From contig NZ_AJLK01000207.1 of NCBI RefSeq assembly GCF_000317205.1, forward strand, positions 1-64,000: a stretch of 64,000 nucleotides of DNA, in the 5' to 3' direction. Below the pieces are notes generated by a model that had not been told where the DNA came from, searched no databases, and worked only from the letters and a program-made list of their open reading frames with translations. This DNA comes from Fischerella muscicola PCC 7414. Its GTDB lineage: Bacteria > Cyanobacteriota > Cyanobacteriia > Cyanobacteriales > Nostocaceae. The position numbers were made by a program, and so were the translations under genes. Numbering within the stretch: the stretch's first letter is position 1; the number at the start of each line of letters is the position of its first letter. Shown piece by piece: positions 34,075 through 44,427 of the stretch.

Positions 34075-35061
34075 TTAACTAACTATATACTCTCGTAGAT
34101 TTGTTTGACAACGACGGAGGTAACTGAGTGCTTGTTGTTCTATGTAACGAACTCTCCTCTGACTAATGTTCAACCGTTTAGCCACCTGCGCTAATGTGAG
34201 TTCGCAACCATCTTCCAAGCCATAGCGCAGAATTAGGACTTTTTGCTGCTGTGGAGTTAATTCTGTTAATGAAATATGGATATCTTGACGCATAAAATCT
34301 TGAGTTATGTAGGTTTCAAGCGAGGCTTCTGGAACTTCTGTTAAAAGTTCCTGCAATTCTGTGTCCTTATTATCGCCCACTTGTTTATCTAACGAGATAG
34401 GTTGACGACAGATCATCAAAAGTTCGCGGATTTGGGCAGGGTTTAATTTCATTTTTTCTGCAATTTCAGACACACTGGGACTGCGCCTCAATTTCTGGGA
34501 TAATTCTCTTTGCACTCTTTTAAGTTTATTCAATTTTTCAGTAATATGAATTGGCAGTCTAATAGTTCGTCCTTGCTAAGATATTGCTCGTGTAATTGCC
34601 TGACTAATCCACCAATAAGCATAGGTAGAAAATTTGTAGCCACGTGTGGGATCAAATTTTTCTACACCACGTTCTAAACCTAATGAACCTTCCTGAATCA
34701 AATCCATAAACTCTAAATTTCGTCTCTGATATTTTTTAGCGATAGAAACTACTAAACGCAGATTTGCTACAATCATTTTTTGCTTTGCCTGTGCGCCTTG
34801 CTGAAATATTTCCTTCACTTTCGTTTCACTAAACTGTAAATATTCAGCTAATTCTTTTTGGGTTGGTTCGTGGTTGAGTTGTTTCTTCAAAGTTTCCTTT
34901 TTCTCCTGTAATGCAATCATCTGCTGTACATGTTTGCTATACAAAATCTCTTCCTCATGAGTCAACAATGGTACACGAACTATATCTCGCAGATAACTCC
35001 GAACTATATCTGTGGTAAATTTAGTATTTGAAGTTGTTGTGCTGGTGTCGGAAGCTGACAT
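34075..35061 (-). pseudogene. Group 2 sigma-70 factor (SigB-like), copy B, split by the same amber codon
   Basis: This copy has the same layout as 9186-10172: 161 codons for regions 1.2-2, a TAG at 34576-34578 after TRAIS, then the in-phase continuation [11 protein letters not shown] and 152 codons for regions 3-4. By my count the two copies differ at about 11 of 161 residues before the amber codon and about 15 of 152 after it. There are no frameshifts and no added stops. Several changes are non-conservative (E/K, M/A), so the copies are not identical recent duplicates. Regions 2.4 and 4.2 are unchanged between them. The upstream element and box are duplicated too. Confidence 0.85.
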
Positions 35062-35297
35062 GATTTTAGTATTTATTGACCAAAAAATTTAGATGTAGGT
35101 TGAAGTTAAATTTAATTACAAATTAAAATAATTGTAAGCTAATAGCTTTTTTGTGAATTTTTATTTCTTTAACTATTTACTATGATATTTGTTTATTTGA
35201 ATTTTCGATATGGGTTTATAATAATTCCTAATAAACTAAAGTACAGATTTGCTTAATACAAACATTTAATTTTCTAACAATTAGAAGAAATAAAAAA

Positions 35298-35401
35298 ACT
35301 CAATATAAACCTTGCATGAAAAAGTAGTATGAGGAAAAATCAATCTTTGTAATTACTTACTTAAATTGATTAACTTAGTAGTTTACAAGGATATATTGAG
35401 T
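35298..35401 (-). ncRNA. Candidate ~105-nt small RNA or attenuator, copy B
   Basis: This is the same long inverted repeat as 10404-10507, again ending in TTTTTTTATTT on the minus strand, with the box and TATAAG -10 (35411-35416) immediately upstream. The two changes seen within it (two G to A) keep the stem: one turns a G-C pair into a G-U pair. This points to a structure under constraint or a recent copy. Confidence 0.55.
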
Positions 35402-35429
35402 AATTAGTATCTTATATTGACAGATAAAG

Positions 35430-35447
35430 ATGAAATTAGGATGAAAT
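35430..35447 (-). promoter_or_regulatory. Direct-repeat regulator box 13 (candidate small RNA / split sigma B)
   Basis: The top strand reads ATGAAAT-TAGG-ATGAAAT; TATAAG follows after 13 bp on the minus strand. The copy of box 3. Confidence 0.7.
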
Positions 35448-35455
35448 TTCAACTA

Positions 35456-35717
35456 TGTGCGAGCGGACATAATAATAAACTCTGCCAGTGTCCCATCCGC
35501 AAAATTTCCTAATGCGGGTAATCCTGCAAATTCCAGAACAGTTAGGAACTCATTCACACCTCAACTTGCCGAATAACATAAGGAATTAACCCAAACCTAA
35601 AGAGGGTAGAAAAGTTGAGCAACCTTCTTCAGATATAAAGGTTAGGAGCGATTTACCCCGCCAGTCCTTTTTTCCTTCTCGTCTTTGCTAATAGACGAGG
35701 TATCCTCCGTCTACAGG
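35456..35717. other. Intergenic region with a short open minus-strand stretch
   Basis: On the minus strand about 35 codons (EFLTVLEFAGLPALGNFADG...) are open between 35458 and 35560 but have no recognisable match and no start signal. A short hairpin CTCGTCT/AGACGAG lies at 35678-35699 without a T-run. Nothing else is seen. Confidence 0.35.
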
Positions 35718-36119
35718 TTAAGTCTTCGCTTCTTTCAGATGCTCGGAGACTTCTTGGTAAAGGCTCATAACATGATTGTCTGCCAAACTGTAATATATAT
35801 TCCGACCTTCACGATGGTATTTAACCAACCGTTGCGATCGCAGAATTCGCAGTTGGTGCGATACCGCAGACTCACCCATCTTTACGGCTGCGGCTAAATC
35901 ACAAACACACAATTCTCGATTTACTAAAGCAGACATCAATCGCAAACGATTTGGATCGGCTAATGCATTAAAAAACTCTGACATCTGTTGTGCTTTTTCA
36001 ACAGAAATAATTTCTGGTTGCACCTGGCGCACCCGATCGAGATGAACCAGATAAGCATCACAACTGGGCGCGTCTTCAGAGTGAAGAGACTTCGCTTTGG
36101 GCAATGTTAGTTTTTTCAT
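35718..36119 (-). CDS. SmtB/ArsR-family metal-sensing repressor (AztR/BxmR-like)
   Basis: From the ATG at 36119 the protein has 133 residues. The DNA-binding core is RLRLMSALVNRELCVCDLAA and ESAVSHQLRILRSQRLVKY. CxC at Cys71 and Cys73 forms the alpha3N-type thiol site, and D114, H116, H127 and E130 in the last helix (DNHVM..LYQEVSEHLKE) make the alpha5 zinc site of SmtB. Having both sites is typical of AztR and BxmR, repressors of Zn/Cd/Pb/Cu transport genes in cyanobacteria. The ATPase it should control starts only about 30 bp away and the intervening operator is not visible. Confidence 0.9.
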   Translation of the reverse strand: MKKLTLPKAKSLHSEDAPSCDAYLVHLDRVRQVQPEIISVEKAQQMSEFFNALADPNRLRLMSALVNRELCVCDLAAAVKMGESAVSHQLRILRSQRLVKYHREGRNIYYSLADNHVMSLYQEVSEHLKEAKT

Positions 36120-36151
36120 AAGTAGACAAGATTTCGACATCCCTCAAAAAA

Positions 36152-38074
36152 TTGTCAGGTGTAACAGAAGCATCCGTAAATTTTAGTACTGGCAAGTTGC
36201 GAGTGTCCTACGATCCGCAGCAGGTGAATGAGGCAACCCTTCGCGATCGCATCACCGCTTTAGGCTATACCGTTATCAGTCCCACTCCAAAGCTGACAGA
36301 CGACGAAGACCACGACCACAATCGCGGGCATAGTCATGGCACAGGCGAGTTTAATTTGAGGGCAGAACTCCTTCCAGTGCTTTTAGTTGTGGCTCTTTTT
36401 GCAGTAGGAATGATTTTTGAGGAACCCTTGCATAACACGCCTTATTGGCTAGGTGAATATGCAGTTTTCATTCCTGCCTACCTGCTAAGTGGCTGGACTG
36501 TATTGAAGACGGCTGGACGCAATGTTCTTAGAGGGCAGGTGTTTGACGAAAACTTTCTGATGACCATTGCAACTGTGGGGGCGATCGCCATTCACCAACT
36601 TCCTGAAGCCGTCGCTGTCATGCTGTTCTATCGGGTTGGAGAACTATTTCAGGAATATTCTGTTGGGCGATCGCGCCGTTCTATCAAAGCCTTACTAGAA
36701 GTTCGCCCTGACACTGCCAATCTCAAAGTTAATGGTTCAGTAAAAGCTGTTTCACCAGAAGCGGTTAGGGTGGGAGATATCATTCTGGTGAAACCAGGAG
36801 AAAAAATTCCTCTAGATGGTGAGGTTCTGGAGGGCTATTCTCAGGTTGATACCTCAGCCTTGACAGGAGAATCTGTTCCACGCACGGTAAAGGTTGGAGA
36901 AACCGTTTTAGCAGGCATGATTAACAAGACGGGGGTGCTGACCGTTCGAGTCACGAAACTGTTTGGAGAATCGTCGATCGCCAAAATTCTTGATCTAGTC
37001 GAAAATGCTACCAACAAGAAAGCAGCGACGGAAAAATTCATCACTCGGTTTGCCCGCTACTATACGCCGATTGTCGTCATTCTGTCGCTGACAGTTGCTC
37101 TGTTGCCCCCCTTATTTATTGTCGGTGCAACTCATGAAGAATGGGTTTATCGTGCCCTAATCTTACTTGTCATTTCCTGCCCTTGTGGGTTAGTGATCAG
37201 TATTCCACTGGGTTACTTTGGAGGCGTTGGTGGGGCTGCTAAACGAGGCATTCTCGTCAAAGGTTCAGCGTTTCTCGATGCCCTCACCGCCGTTAAAACC
37301 GTTGTTTTTGATAAAACCGGAACACTGACCAAGGGCGTGTTCAAAGTCACGCAAATTGTGACTCAAAATGGTTTTTCAGAGTCAGAATTGCTATCCCTGG
37401 CAGCAAAAGCCGAAGCTCATTCTAGCCATCCCGTTGCACAATCTATCCGAGAGGCATACGGTCAACCAGTTGATGATGCAGATGTGACCGATTACGAAGA
37501 AATTGCGGGTCATGGCATCCGGGCTAAAGTGAATAATCAAACGGTGCTGGCAGGGAACGATCGCCTCCTGCATCGAGAAAACATTGACCATGATACCTGC
37601 AATGTAGAAGGTACTGTTGTTCATCTTGCTGTAGATCAACGTTATGCAGGCTACATTCTAATTGCCGATGAAATCAAAGAAGATGCGGCTCAAGCTATTC
37701 GAGATCTCAAGCATGTTGGAGTTGAGCAAACGGTTATGCTTACGGGTGATAACAAGGTGGTTGCTCAGGGTGTAGCCAATCAATTAGGTTTAGATTCCTA
37801 TGTGGCTGAATTGTTACCAGAAGGCAAAGTCGAAGCAATTGAGCAGTTATTGAGGAAATCGGGTAAAGGCAAGGTTGTATTTGTGGGTGATGGCATCAAT
37901 GATGCTCCTGTCATTGCTAGAGTCGATATTGGAATGGCAATGGGTGGGTTAGGTTCCGATGCTGCCATTGAAACGGCTGACGTGGTGATTATGACTGATG
38001 CACCATCCAAAGTCGCCCAAGCGATTCAAGTTGCTATATGTAATCGAAAAGTATGCTTAACAAGCCGCCATTGA
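36152..38074 (+). pseudogene. P1B-type heavy-metal ATPase (AztA/ZntA-like), truncated at both ends
   Basis: Core motifs are intact: TGESVP, the metal-binding CPC (C343/C345), phosphorylation site DKTGTLT (D387), SSHP and GDGINDAP. At the N-terminus the HMA domain begins mid-way (LSGVTEASVNFSTGKLRVSY) behind a stop at 36119, so its MxCxxC site is lost; a His stretch (DHDHNRGHSH) remains. At the C-terminus normal sequence ends at SKVAQAIQVA, and the last two membrane helices (with the DKG site of Zn2+ ATPases) are missing, replaced by antisense DUF2808 codons. An efflux ATPase without these helices is unlikely to transport. The only possible start is TTG or another rare codon. Confidence 0.85.
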
Positions 38075-38205
38075 ATAGGAGGAAGTTGCAAACTATTATC
38101 AACATTGGAAACTTCATCATCTGCATTGGCACTTGCATAGCCAACAGAAATTACAGATGCGATCGCCAAAGCAAATGTAGCAGTATAGATCAGCATTCTA
38201 TTCAT
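38033..38205 (-). pseudogene. DUF2808 gene, N-terminal fragment
   Basis: The minus strand reads MNRMLIYTATFALAIASVIS with a signal peptide, then LPPIQWRLVKHTFRLHIAT, which matches the start of the DUF2808 domain in 31810-32295 (HWRILRHTLKIEVPQ). It breaks off where the ATPase 3' end begins. The two genes were cut and joined tail to tail. Its regulator box is retained 93 bp upstream. Confidence 0.75.
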
Positions 38206-38297
38206 AATTTTGGTTGGTCAGGTAGTAAAATATGTCAACTTATTACAGATTAATACTTGGTACATGAATCTTCCTTTAAAAAGGATGACAGCTTGCT

Positions 38298-38315
38298 ATG
38301 AAATTACGATGAAAT
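38298..38315 (-). promoter_or_regulatory. Direct-repeat regulator box 14 (DUF2808 fragment)
   Basis: The top strand reads ATGAAAT-TACG-ATGAAAT. CCTTTT follows 13 bp after the second half-site on the minus strand. It lies 93 bp upstream of the fragment. Confidence 0.65.
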
Positions 38316-38334
38316 TTTTGCAGCTTAATAAAAA

Positions 38335-39150
38335 TTATTCATTCATATTTCGATAGGTAGCCACAGCTGAGGGAGAACTGCGATTGAGATAGCGGAATAT
38401 CCAGTATTTGAAAATAGTATCCATTATCACCGGAACAGTAGCAATAAACAGAGAAATAAAACTCTTGTTTTCCGGCAAGCCGTAATGCTTTAAAGTACTT
38501 CCTAGAATTATTTCCCAACCATAGGGAGAGTGAAAACCGACAAATATATCTGTAGATAGAATAATTAAAAAAGCCTTAGCAGAGTCGCTTAAACTGTAAG
38601 TTATATCGCCAGCAAAAGACCTAAGAATAGATAGTTGTTGCTTACCTATTAAAATTAAAATAATTAATGTGATGACCGTAAGTATATCTGCAAAGACATT
38701 TGTCACTGCATTAATACTTTCAATTTTATTTTCTTCTACTATAATACTAGCCTTTTCCTTTAGCTTCTTTTGTACAACTTCCCTAGATAATACTGGAATT
38801 TTTCCAATTCGAGCTTCAAAGTAAAGACCTTGCTCAAATCTTTTTAATTCAGCTAAGGCTTTTTCTTCTTGAGAAGAGTTTATGAAAATATCCGACTCTT
38901 GTGAACTCCAAAACTTCTCAACTAGGGGAGTAATTATAAAGTTTCTAGAAAGTTGATTTATAAGTAGTGGAACTACAATCAGAATTAATAAAAAACGGAT
39001 AGATAAAATCGTTTGACGGCGAGAAGCGCGAAACTCTTCAATAACCTTTGTCTCAGTATTTGGATCTAACGTCTGTTGAAATTTTCCTATGGTTCGCAGG
39101 ATAGATCGGGGAATAAAACTCATCTTTTGAGATGATGGCTTTAATTTCAT
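38335..39150 (-). CDS. Proton extrusion protein PxcA/CemA homologue, short form
   Basis: The C-terminal half contains FHSPYGWEIILGSTLKHYGL and FIATVPVIMDTIFKYWIFRY, signature sequences of the PxcA/CemA family, whose members control light-dependent proton extrusion and Na+/HCO3- uptake in cyanobacteria. Membrane helices lie near residues 50-70, 155-185, 195-215 and 235-260. The protein is about 270 residues, shorter than chromosomal PxcA (over 400), and lacks the long N-terminal region. I favour ATG 39150; ATG 39123 is an alternative. A regulator box 124 bp upstream puts it in the metal regulon, which is unexpected for this family. Confidence 0.85.
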   Translation of the reverse strand: MKLKPSSQKMSFIPRSILRTIGKFQQTLDPNTETKVIEEFRASRRQTILSIRFLLILIVVPLLINQLSRNFIITPLVEKFWSSQESDIFINSSQEEKALAELKRFEQGLYFEARIGKIPVLSREVVQKKLKEKASIIVEENKIESINAVTNVFADILTVITLIILILIGKQQLSILRSFAGDITYSLSDSAKAFLIILSTDIFVGFHSPYGWEIILGSTLKHYGLPENKSFISLFIATVPVIMDTIFKYWIFRYLNRSSPSAVATYRNMNE

Positions 39151-39273
39151 CTTAACTTGTAATAAGCATTCAAAATTCCAGTTGCACCAATAAGTTAGTG
39201 GCACATCTGTAGCGTTTTAAAGAGCTAAAATATTTAAAGCTTAAGTCTCTAAACTCCACTTTATAAAATTGGG

Positions 39274-39291
39274 ATGAAATTAAGATGAAAA
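39274..39291 (-). promoter_or_regulatory. Direct-repeat regulator box 15 (PxcA-like gene)
   Basis: The top strand reads ATGAAAT-TAAG-ATGAAAA (one mismatch). AGTGGA lies 13 bp after the second half-site on the minus strand, so the -10 is poor. Confidence 0.55.
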
Positions 39292-39371
39292 ATCAGTATT
39301 TTAAAAAATATTCTCTCTAATTTAAACAATTCTGCATTTGTATAATTGATTAGAGAAGACGAATCAGAATG

Positions 39372-39569
39372 CTACTCATCAAAGTTAAAAATTGTCAATA
39401 AGAATTTGGTGATATTACTTGCTCCAGATACATCGAGCCAAAATGAACCTGTATCCGGTTCTACAATCAACTGAAAACGAAAAAAACGACAACATAGACG
39501 CTTCTGTGCCACGAAATCAGCGATCGCCATTAGTTGGAATACAGTAGATAATGCTGTACTTATTTCCAT
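39372..39569 (-). CDS. Small protein resembling the C-terminal part of a thiol protein family
   Basis: The 65 residues include ADFVAQKRLCCRFFRFQL, which resembles a block (E-R-x-C-C-P-F-F-x-F) found in short proteins encoded near mercury and arsenic genes, and SFWLDVSGASNITKFLL. Members I recall are longer, so this may be a 5'-truncated gene. Two adjacent cysteines may bind a soft metal. The match is from memory and weak. Confidence 0.4.
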   Translation of the reverse strand: MEISTALSTVFQLMAIADFVAQKRLCCRFFRFQLIVEPDTGSFWLDVSGASNITKFLLTIFNFDE

Positions 39570-39719
39570 AGAAGGATGTGGGTTTACAGGAACCTGGTTT
39601 TAAGCTGCAAGAGTTATTGGTGTTGAATAGCATCTCTTTGGCTTTCCTGAATGTAATTTTCTTTTAGGTACTCAATATTTTATAAGTAAACAATGATATG
39701 AAATAAAAGTGGTTGTTTT

Positions 39720-40193
39720 ATGTCAAATTCCTTAAATACCATTCACTTCCAACGCTTGCTTAATTTACCAGAGTTGAATATTGCTATTTTCTCCTTTCTT
39801 CTAAATTTTCTTTGGGAGATGCAGCAAATGCCGTTTTTTCAGCTTACCTCTGAGTTTTCTTGCCTTGATATGATAAGAAACTGTACTATTGCTACCGTAG
39901 GGGATGTAGGAATTTCACTTATCGCCTTTTGGGTTGTTGCAGTCGTATCGAAGTCACGCCAGTGGTTTCGTCAGCCACGTTGGTGGCAGGTAAGCAACTT
40001 TATTTTAGTTGGTGTTGTAATTACGATTATTTTTGAAGCTCTAGCTACTGGAGTGCTTGATAGATGGGAATATGCTGCTACTATGCCAATACTTCCTTTT
40101 TTTGGTACTGGCTTACTTCCGTTGCTTCAGTGGATATTAATACCACCTATAATTGTCTGGTTAGTTAAGCGTCAAATTTCCAATCTCAAGTAA
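39720..40193 (+). CDS. Four-helix integral membrane protein, unknown function
   Basis: The 157-residue protein has about four membrane helices (near 20-40, 60-80, 95-115 and 125-150). It carries conserved-looking features at helix ends: FLLNFLWEMQQMPFF, GDVGISLIAFW, DRWEYAATMPILPFFGTG and LLPLLQWILIPPI. I recall similar unnamed proteins in several bacteria, always short and membrane-bound. No charged metal ligands stand out apart from Glu and Asp within helices. It is alone on its strand, without a regulator box. Confidence 0.65.
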   Translation: MSNSLNTIHFQRLLNLPELNIAIFSFLLNFLWEMQQMPFFQLTSEFSCLDMIRNCTIATVGDVGISLIAFWVVAVVSKSRQWFRQPRWWQVSNFILVGVVITIIFEALATGVLDRWEYAATMPILPFFGTGLLPLLQWILIPPIIVWLVKRQISNLK

Positions 40194-40310
40194 AGTTATT
40201 ACTTTGAGAATTCGTTCTCAAAAAGCTAATCTGATTGGATATTTAGTCACAGAAATCGCTCCAAATGCGATCGCCACCAGATTCTCTGTCCATATGCTCA
40301 CTAAATAAAT

Positions 40311-43300
40311 TTAAACCACGTTTTCTTGAGCAAGAGGACATGGATAAGTTGGATTGCCCGTTTCTATTTGAATTGTAGTGTGTTCAATACCAAAATGGTC
40401 GTGGAGTTGTTGATTTACCTGGACTAAAAAAGCATCGCCAGGATATCCTGCGGGCATAATTAAGTGAGCAGTCAGAGCTGTTTCGGTGGTACTCATACCC
40501 CAGATATGTAAGTCATGTACACTAGTCACACCGGGAAGTTCAGCTAAGAATGTACGGACTGCAAGTGGTTCAATACCTGCTGGTACGGCATCTGTGATCA
40601 AGTTGAAAGATTCTTGGAACAATTGCCAAGTACTCACAACAATCACAACAACAATTATCAAACTCACAGCAGGGTCAAACCATAGCCAACCAGTGGTTAC
40701 AATTGCAATCCCAGCCAGGACTGCACCCACAGACACTGCTGCGTCAGCAACTAAGTGGATAAAGGCTCCTCTAATGTTTAAGTCTCTTTCGCGACCAGAC
40801 AGAAACATCAAGGCACTTCCCATATTGATGGCAGCTGTCATTAAGATAGCAGTCAACCTTTCTACCGACCCTTCCATCAAAGCCTGTCGCAGAGGTTGTC
40901 CTTCTGCCATCCTAGAATTGTAGTTCTCAACCAGCAATAGTCCATTGCGTGTAGCAACGCCGAATAAGGTAATAAATCCTACCATCGAAGCCACAGATAG
41001 AATACCTCCAGCTAAGGCAATGGAAATGATTCCACCCACTAACGCCAAGGGTAAGTTTAGCAAGATCATGATGGTGGCAGGAATCGATTTGACAGCAAAG
41101 TAAATCAGGACTGCAATAGCAACAAAAGCTAATCCACCAGCCCAAAGTAGAGTTTTTGTGGCTCCCTCTTGCGCTTCAAATTGACCACCGTATTCAATGT
41201 AATATCCGGGAGGCAATTGCACCTCTTGTTTAACTTTGTTCCGAATTTCTTTAATCACAGAACCTAAATCGCGTCCAGCCACATTGCTAGAGACAACAAT
41301 ATAACGGGAGACGTTCTCACGGTTAATGGTGTTAGGGCCTGTACCGTAGTCAATTTTTGCAACTTGAGCTAAGGGGATTTTTTGTCCGTTGGGTGTATCA
41401 ACTAGCAAATCGCGAATGACTTCGATATTGCTGCGGTATTTTTCTTGTAACCAGACAATCAGGTCAAAGGTTTGTTGCTGTTCTAAGATTTGAGATACAG
41501 TTCGCCCATTCAGAGCCGTTTCTACCGTCTCTGATAATTCGCCAATACTCAAACCATAGCGAGCAGCTGCGTCACGGTCAAATTGAATTTGCACCTGTTT
41601 CATTGGTACTTGCGGTTCTAATTGCAAGTCTGCTAAACCGGAAACCTCACCCATTGCTGATTGTACTTGTTGACCAAGCTGGCGGAGTTGTTCTAAATTG
41701 GGGCCAAAAATTTTTACAGCGATCGCACTTCGTACCCCAGAAAGCACTTCATCCATGCGGTGTGAAATGAAACCACCGATATTGGGGACTACACCGGGAA
41801 TTTTCTCAAATTGCTCCCGAATCATTTCAATCGCTTTGTCTCGGTCTTTTCCTCCCTCTTCACTCAGTTGAATATCTAGTTCTCCGACATTGACACCAGC
41901 TACTTCAGTATCACCTTGCGCTCGCCCAGAACGGAACTGAACTGCTTGAATCCGAGGGTCTTTTTTGAGAGTGTTCTCTATCGCCAAACCTACCTGATTG
42001 GTAGCATCTAGAGATTGACCAGGCATCAGAATCGTGGTGATCACTAGGGCGCGGTCTTGAAATTCTGGTAAAAAAACTTGCCCTAACGAGGTCATAATTA
42101 ATATTGAAGCGACAAAACTAGCGATCGCACCTGTCAAAATAATCTTGGGGCGACGTAGAGAAAATTTCAAAAGCGGGCGATACAGGCGGTGAGAAAATCG
42201 TTCAACCCAAGTTTCTGTACTTGGTAAACGTCGATTTACTAGCAAAAGGCCGCATAGTGCCGGAGTCAATGTCAGTGCTACTAAGGTAGAAGCCACAATC
42301 GACAGCAAATAAGCTATACCCATTGGTGTAAAAATCCGACCTTCCACCCCAGAAAGCGCAAAGATTGGTGCAAAGACGACTGCGATAATGATTGTCGAGA
42401 ACAGCACGCTCACCCGCACCTCTACTGAGCCATTAAAAACTACTTGCAGTGGTGACACAGGATTGCCTGCTGTCTGGTTTTCTCGCAAACGGCGGTAGAC
42501 GTTCTCCATATCCACAATTGCATCATCCACTACCGAACCAATCGCCACAACTAATCCGCCCAAAGTCATCGTGTTGATACCTTGTCCCGTCCAATTGAGG
42601 ATCATCATTCCCAACAACTAAAGATACGGGAATCGCGCTCAAGGTAATGATGATCGTGCGCCAATTCATCAAAAATAGAATCAAGATGACACAAACAATG
42701 ATCGTGCCATCGCGCAAAGCTTCTTCAACGTTTTTGATAGAGGCTTCGATAAAATCCTCTTGACGGAAGGTTTCAGTTACTTTCACATCTTTAGGCAAAC
42801 TGGCTTTTAGCTCTTCCATTGCCGCTTCAGCCGCCTTCGTAACGCTTGGTGTATCAGCAGTTGGCTGTTTATTGACAGTCAAAATTACCGCCTTTTTACC
42901 CGCAGAACTACCATCGCCGCGTTTGAGTGCAGATCCTATTTGCACATCTGCCACTTGTTCGAGAAGTACAGGTGTGCCATTACTGGCTTTAATAACCGAT
43001 TTTTTTAGCTGTTCAATAGATTCAATCCGCCCAACCCCTCGCACCAAAGTTTCTTGGTCGGGAGTAATTAAAAATCCCCCTGGTGCATTGGCGTTGGCTG
43101 CTTGTGCTGCTTTAGTGACATCATCCAGGGAAACATTGAATGCTCTTAGCTTCGCAGGATCTACCAATACTTGATATTGGCGCTCGTCTCCACCAAATAT
43201 GACAATATTACTAACGCCAGGGACAGCCAACAGGCGGTTTTTCACTTGCCAATTGACAATTCGCCAAACCTCCATTAGAGGAGTAGTTTCGGAGATGAAG

Positions 43301-43731
43301 GCGTATTTAACAGTCCATCCTAAAGGCGAACTAACCGGAAGAACCTCTGGATCTTCCACACCTTGTGGTAGCTGGCTACGTGCTTGTTGCAACCGTTCCG
43401 TTACCAATTGGCGGGCGCGATAAATTTCTGTATCCCAACTAAAAGTAGCCCTCACAGCCGAAAGACCGACAGCCGAGGAAGAACGCAATGCTTCCAGTCC
43501 GGGAGTGCCGTTAATCACACTTTCTATCGGTCGAGTAACTAAGGACTCCACTTCCTCTGGTGCAAGTCCTGGGGCTTCCGTCATAATTTCGACCTGGGGC
43601 GGAGCAAAGCTGGGAAATACATCCAATGGCATCTGTGTCAAGACAAAAAAGCCCCAAACAGATATAAGAATGGAGGCAATAACTACTAGCCAGCGTTGAG
43701 CGATCGACCATTTAACAATAGAATTAAGCAT
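40311..43731 (-). pseudogene. HME-RND transporter fused in frame to a CDF cation transporter, with a frameshift
   Basis: The N-terminal 380 residues (42600-43731) are RND-type. A one-base shift near 42615 (in VSLVVG/MMILNW) separates them from the next frame, which goes on through the proton-relay VVDDAIVDMEN, second porter domain and FGVATRNGLLLVEN to ERLTAILMTA. There (about 40830) it passes without a break into a CDF-type end: NMGSALMFLSGRERDLNIRG, GAFIHLVADAAVSVGA, FDPAVSLIIVVVIV, LPGVTSVHDLHIWGMST and QIETGNPTYPCP. The last two RND helices and the first CDF helices are missing. Each half keeps its own signature residues, such as the CDF H-x-x-x-D. It may be a deletion junction. Confidence 0.85.
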
Positions 43732-43797
43732 TACTGGTAAGATAAAGCTTTACTGAAGATAATTCAGCATTCACTTTATCTAGGATGACAGGTTGGA

Positions 43798-43815
43798 ATG
43801 AAATTCGGGTGAAAT
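43798..43815 (-). promoter_or_regulatory. Direct-repeat regulator box 16 (RND::CDF gene)
   Basis: The top strand reads ATGAAAT-TCGG-GTGAAAT (one mismatch). CCTAGA follows 13 bp after the second half-site on the minus strand, 67 bp upstream of the start. Confidence 0.65.
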
Positions 43816-43954
43816 TTCTACAAGGGAGAGTGTGGACGATCGCGATCATTTACAAGCCACCATATCTCGATAATTCATTAGATTTTGATTTATTATTAAT
43901 GCTAGTTTTGTGATTAACTCTGCGTCTAACTACTGAGTGAAATTTGCAAAATAC

Positions 43955-44203
43955 TCAATTAATTGGTTCAAACCGTCCTAAAAAAGTAGGTCGGGGACGT
44001 TTGACAGCAGCTTCTACACGGTCTGACAACATGGGTGTGGGATTACCATTCGGAAGAATTCCTGCACCGAATACTATTGCAACCTGTTCTTTTGGAACTA
44101 ATTCTGGTTGAACGTAGCGATCGCCATTCGTCATTAAACCTATATAAGCAGTTGCTATTAAAAGTTTTACTAATACACTAATTACTAAACCTAGCAAAAT
44201 CAA
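43955..44203 (-). pseudogene. YdcF/SanA-like (DUF218) protein, N-terminal fragment
   Basis: One membrane helix is followed by EQVAIVFGAGILPNGNPTPM and SDRVEAAV, the beginning of DUF218 domains (the usual G-A-G and D-R-V-x-x-A). The frame then runs into unrelated residues (KRPRPTFLGRFEP) and stops after 82 residues. Family members are around 200 residues or more. Confidence 0.7.
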
Positions 44204-44284
44204 TCGCAGGCGACGGAATAACTTGAAATATTTTTCCCTATACTTTTTTCAAAAAATCTCACATAAATGATATTGTGCATAGTA

Positions 44285-44396
44285 TTTCTTTATCTGGGTT
44301 AACGAACACTTGATACTGACGTTCATTCCCACCAAATATGACGATATTACTTACACTAGAGATAGGCAACAGGCGTTTTTTCACTTGCCAGTTGAC
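44285..44396 (-). pseudogene. Orphan HME-RND remnant
   Basis: Translation on the minus strand gives VNWQVKKRLLP and IVIFGGNERQYQVFVNPDK, which match residues 160-200 of the RND genes here (for example VKNRLLAVPGVSNIVIFGG). About 110 bp remain, with no flanking RND sequence. It is evidence for a sixth RND copy. Confidence 0.75.
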
Positions 44397-44427
44397 AAAC
44401 ACTACAAGCTTTCAAAATTAGGGAGCA

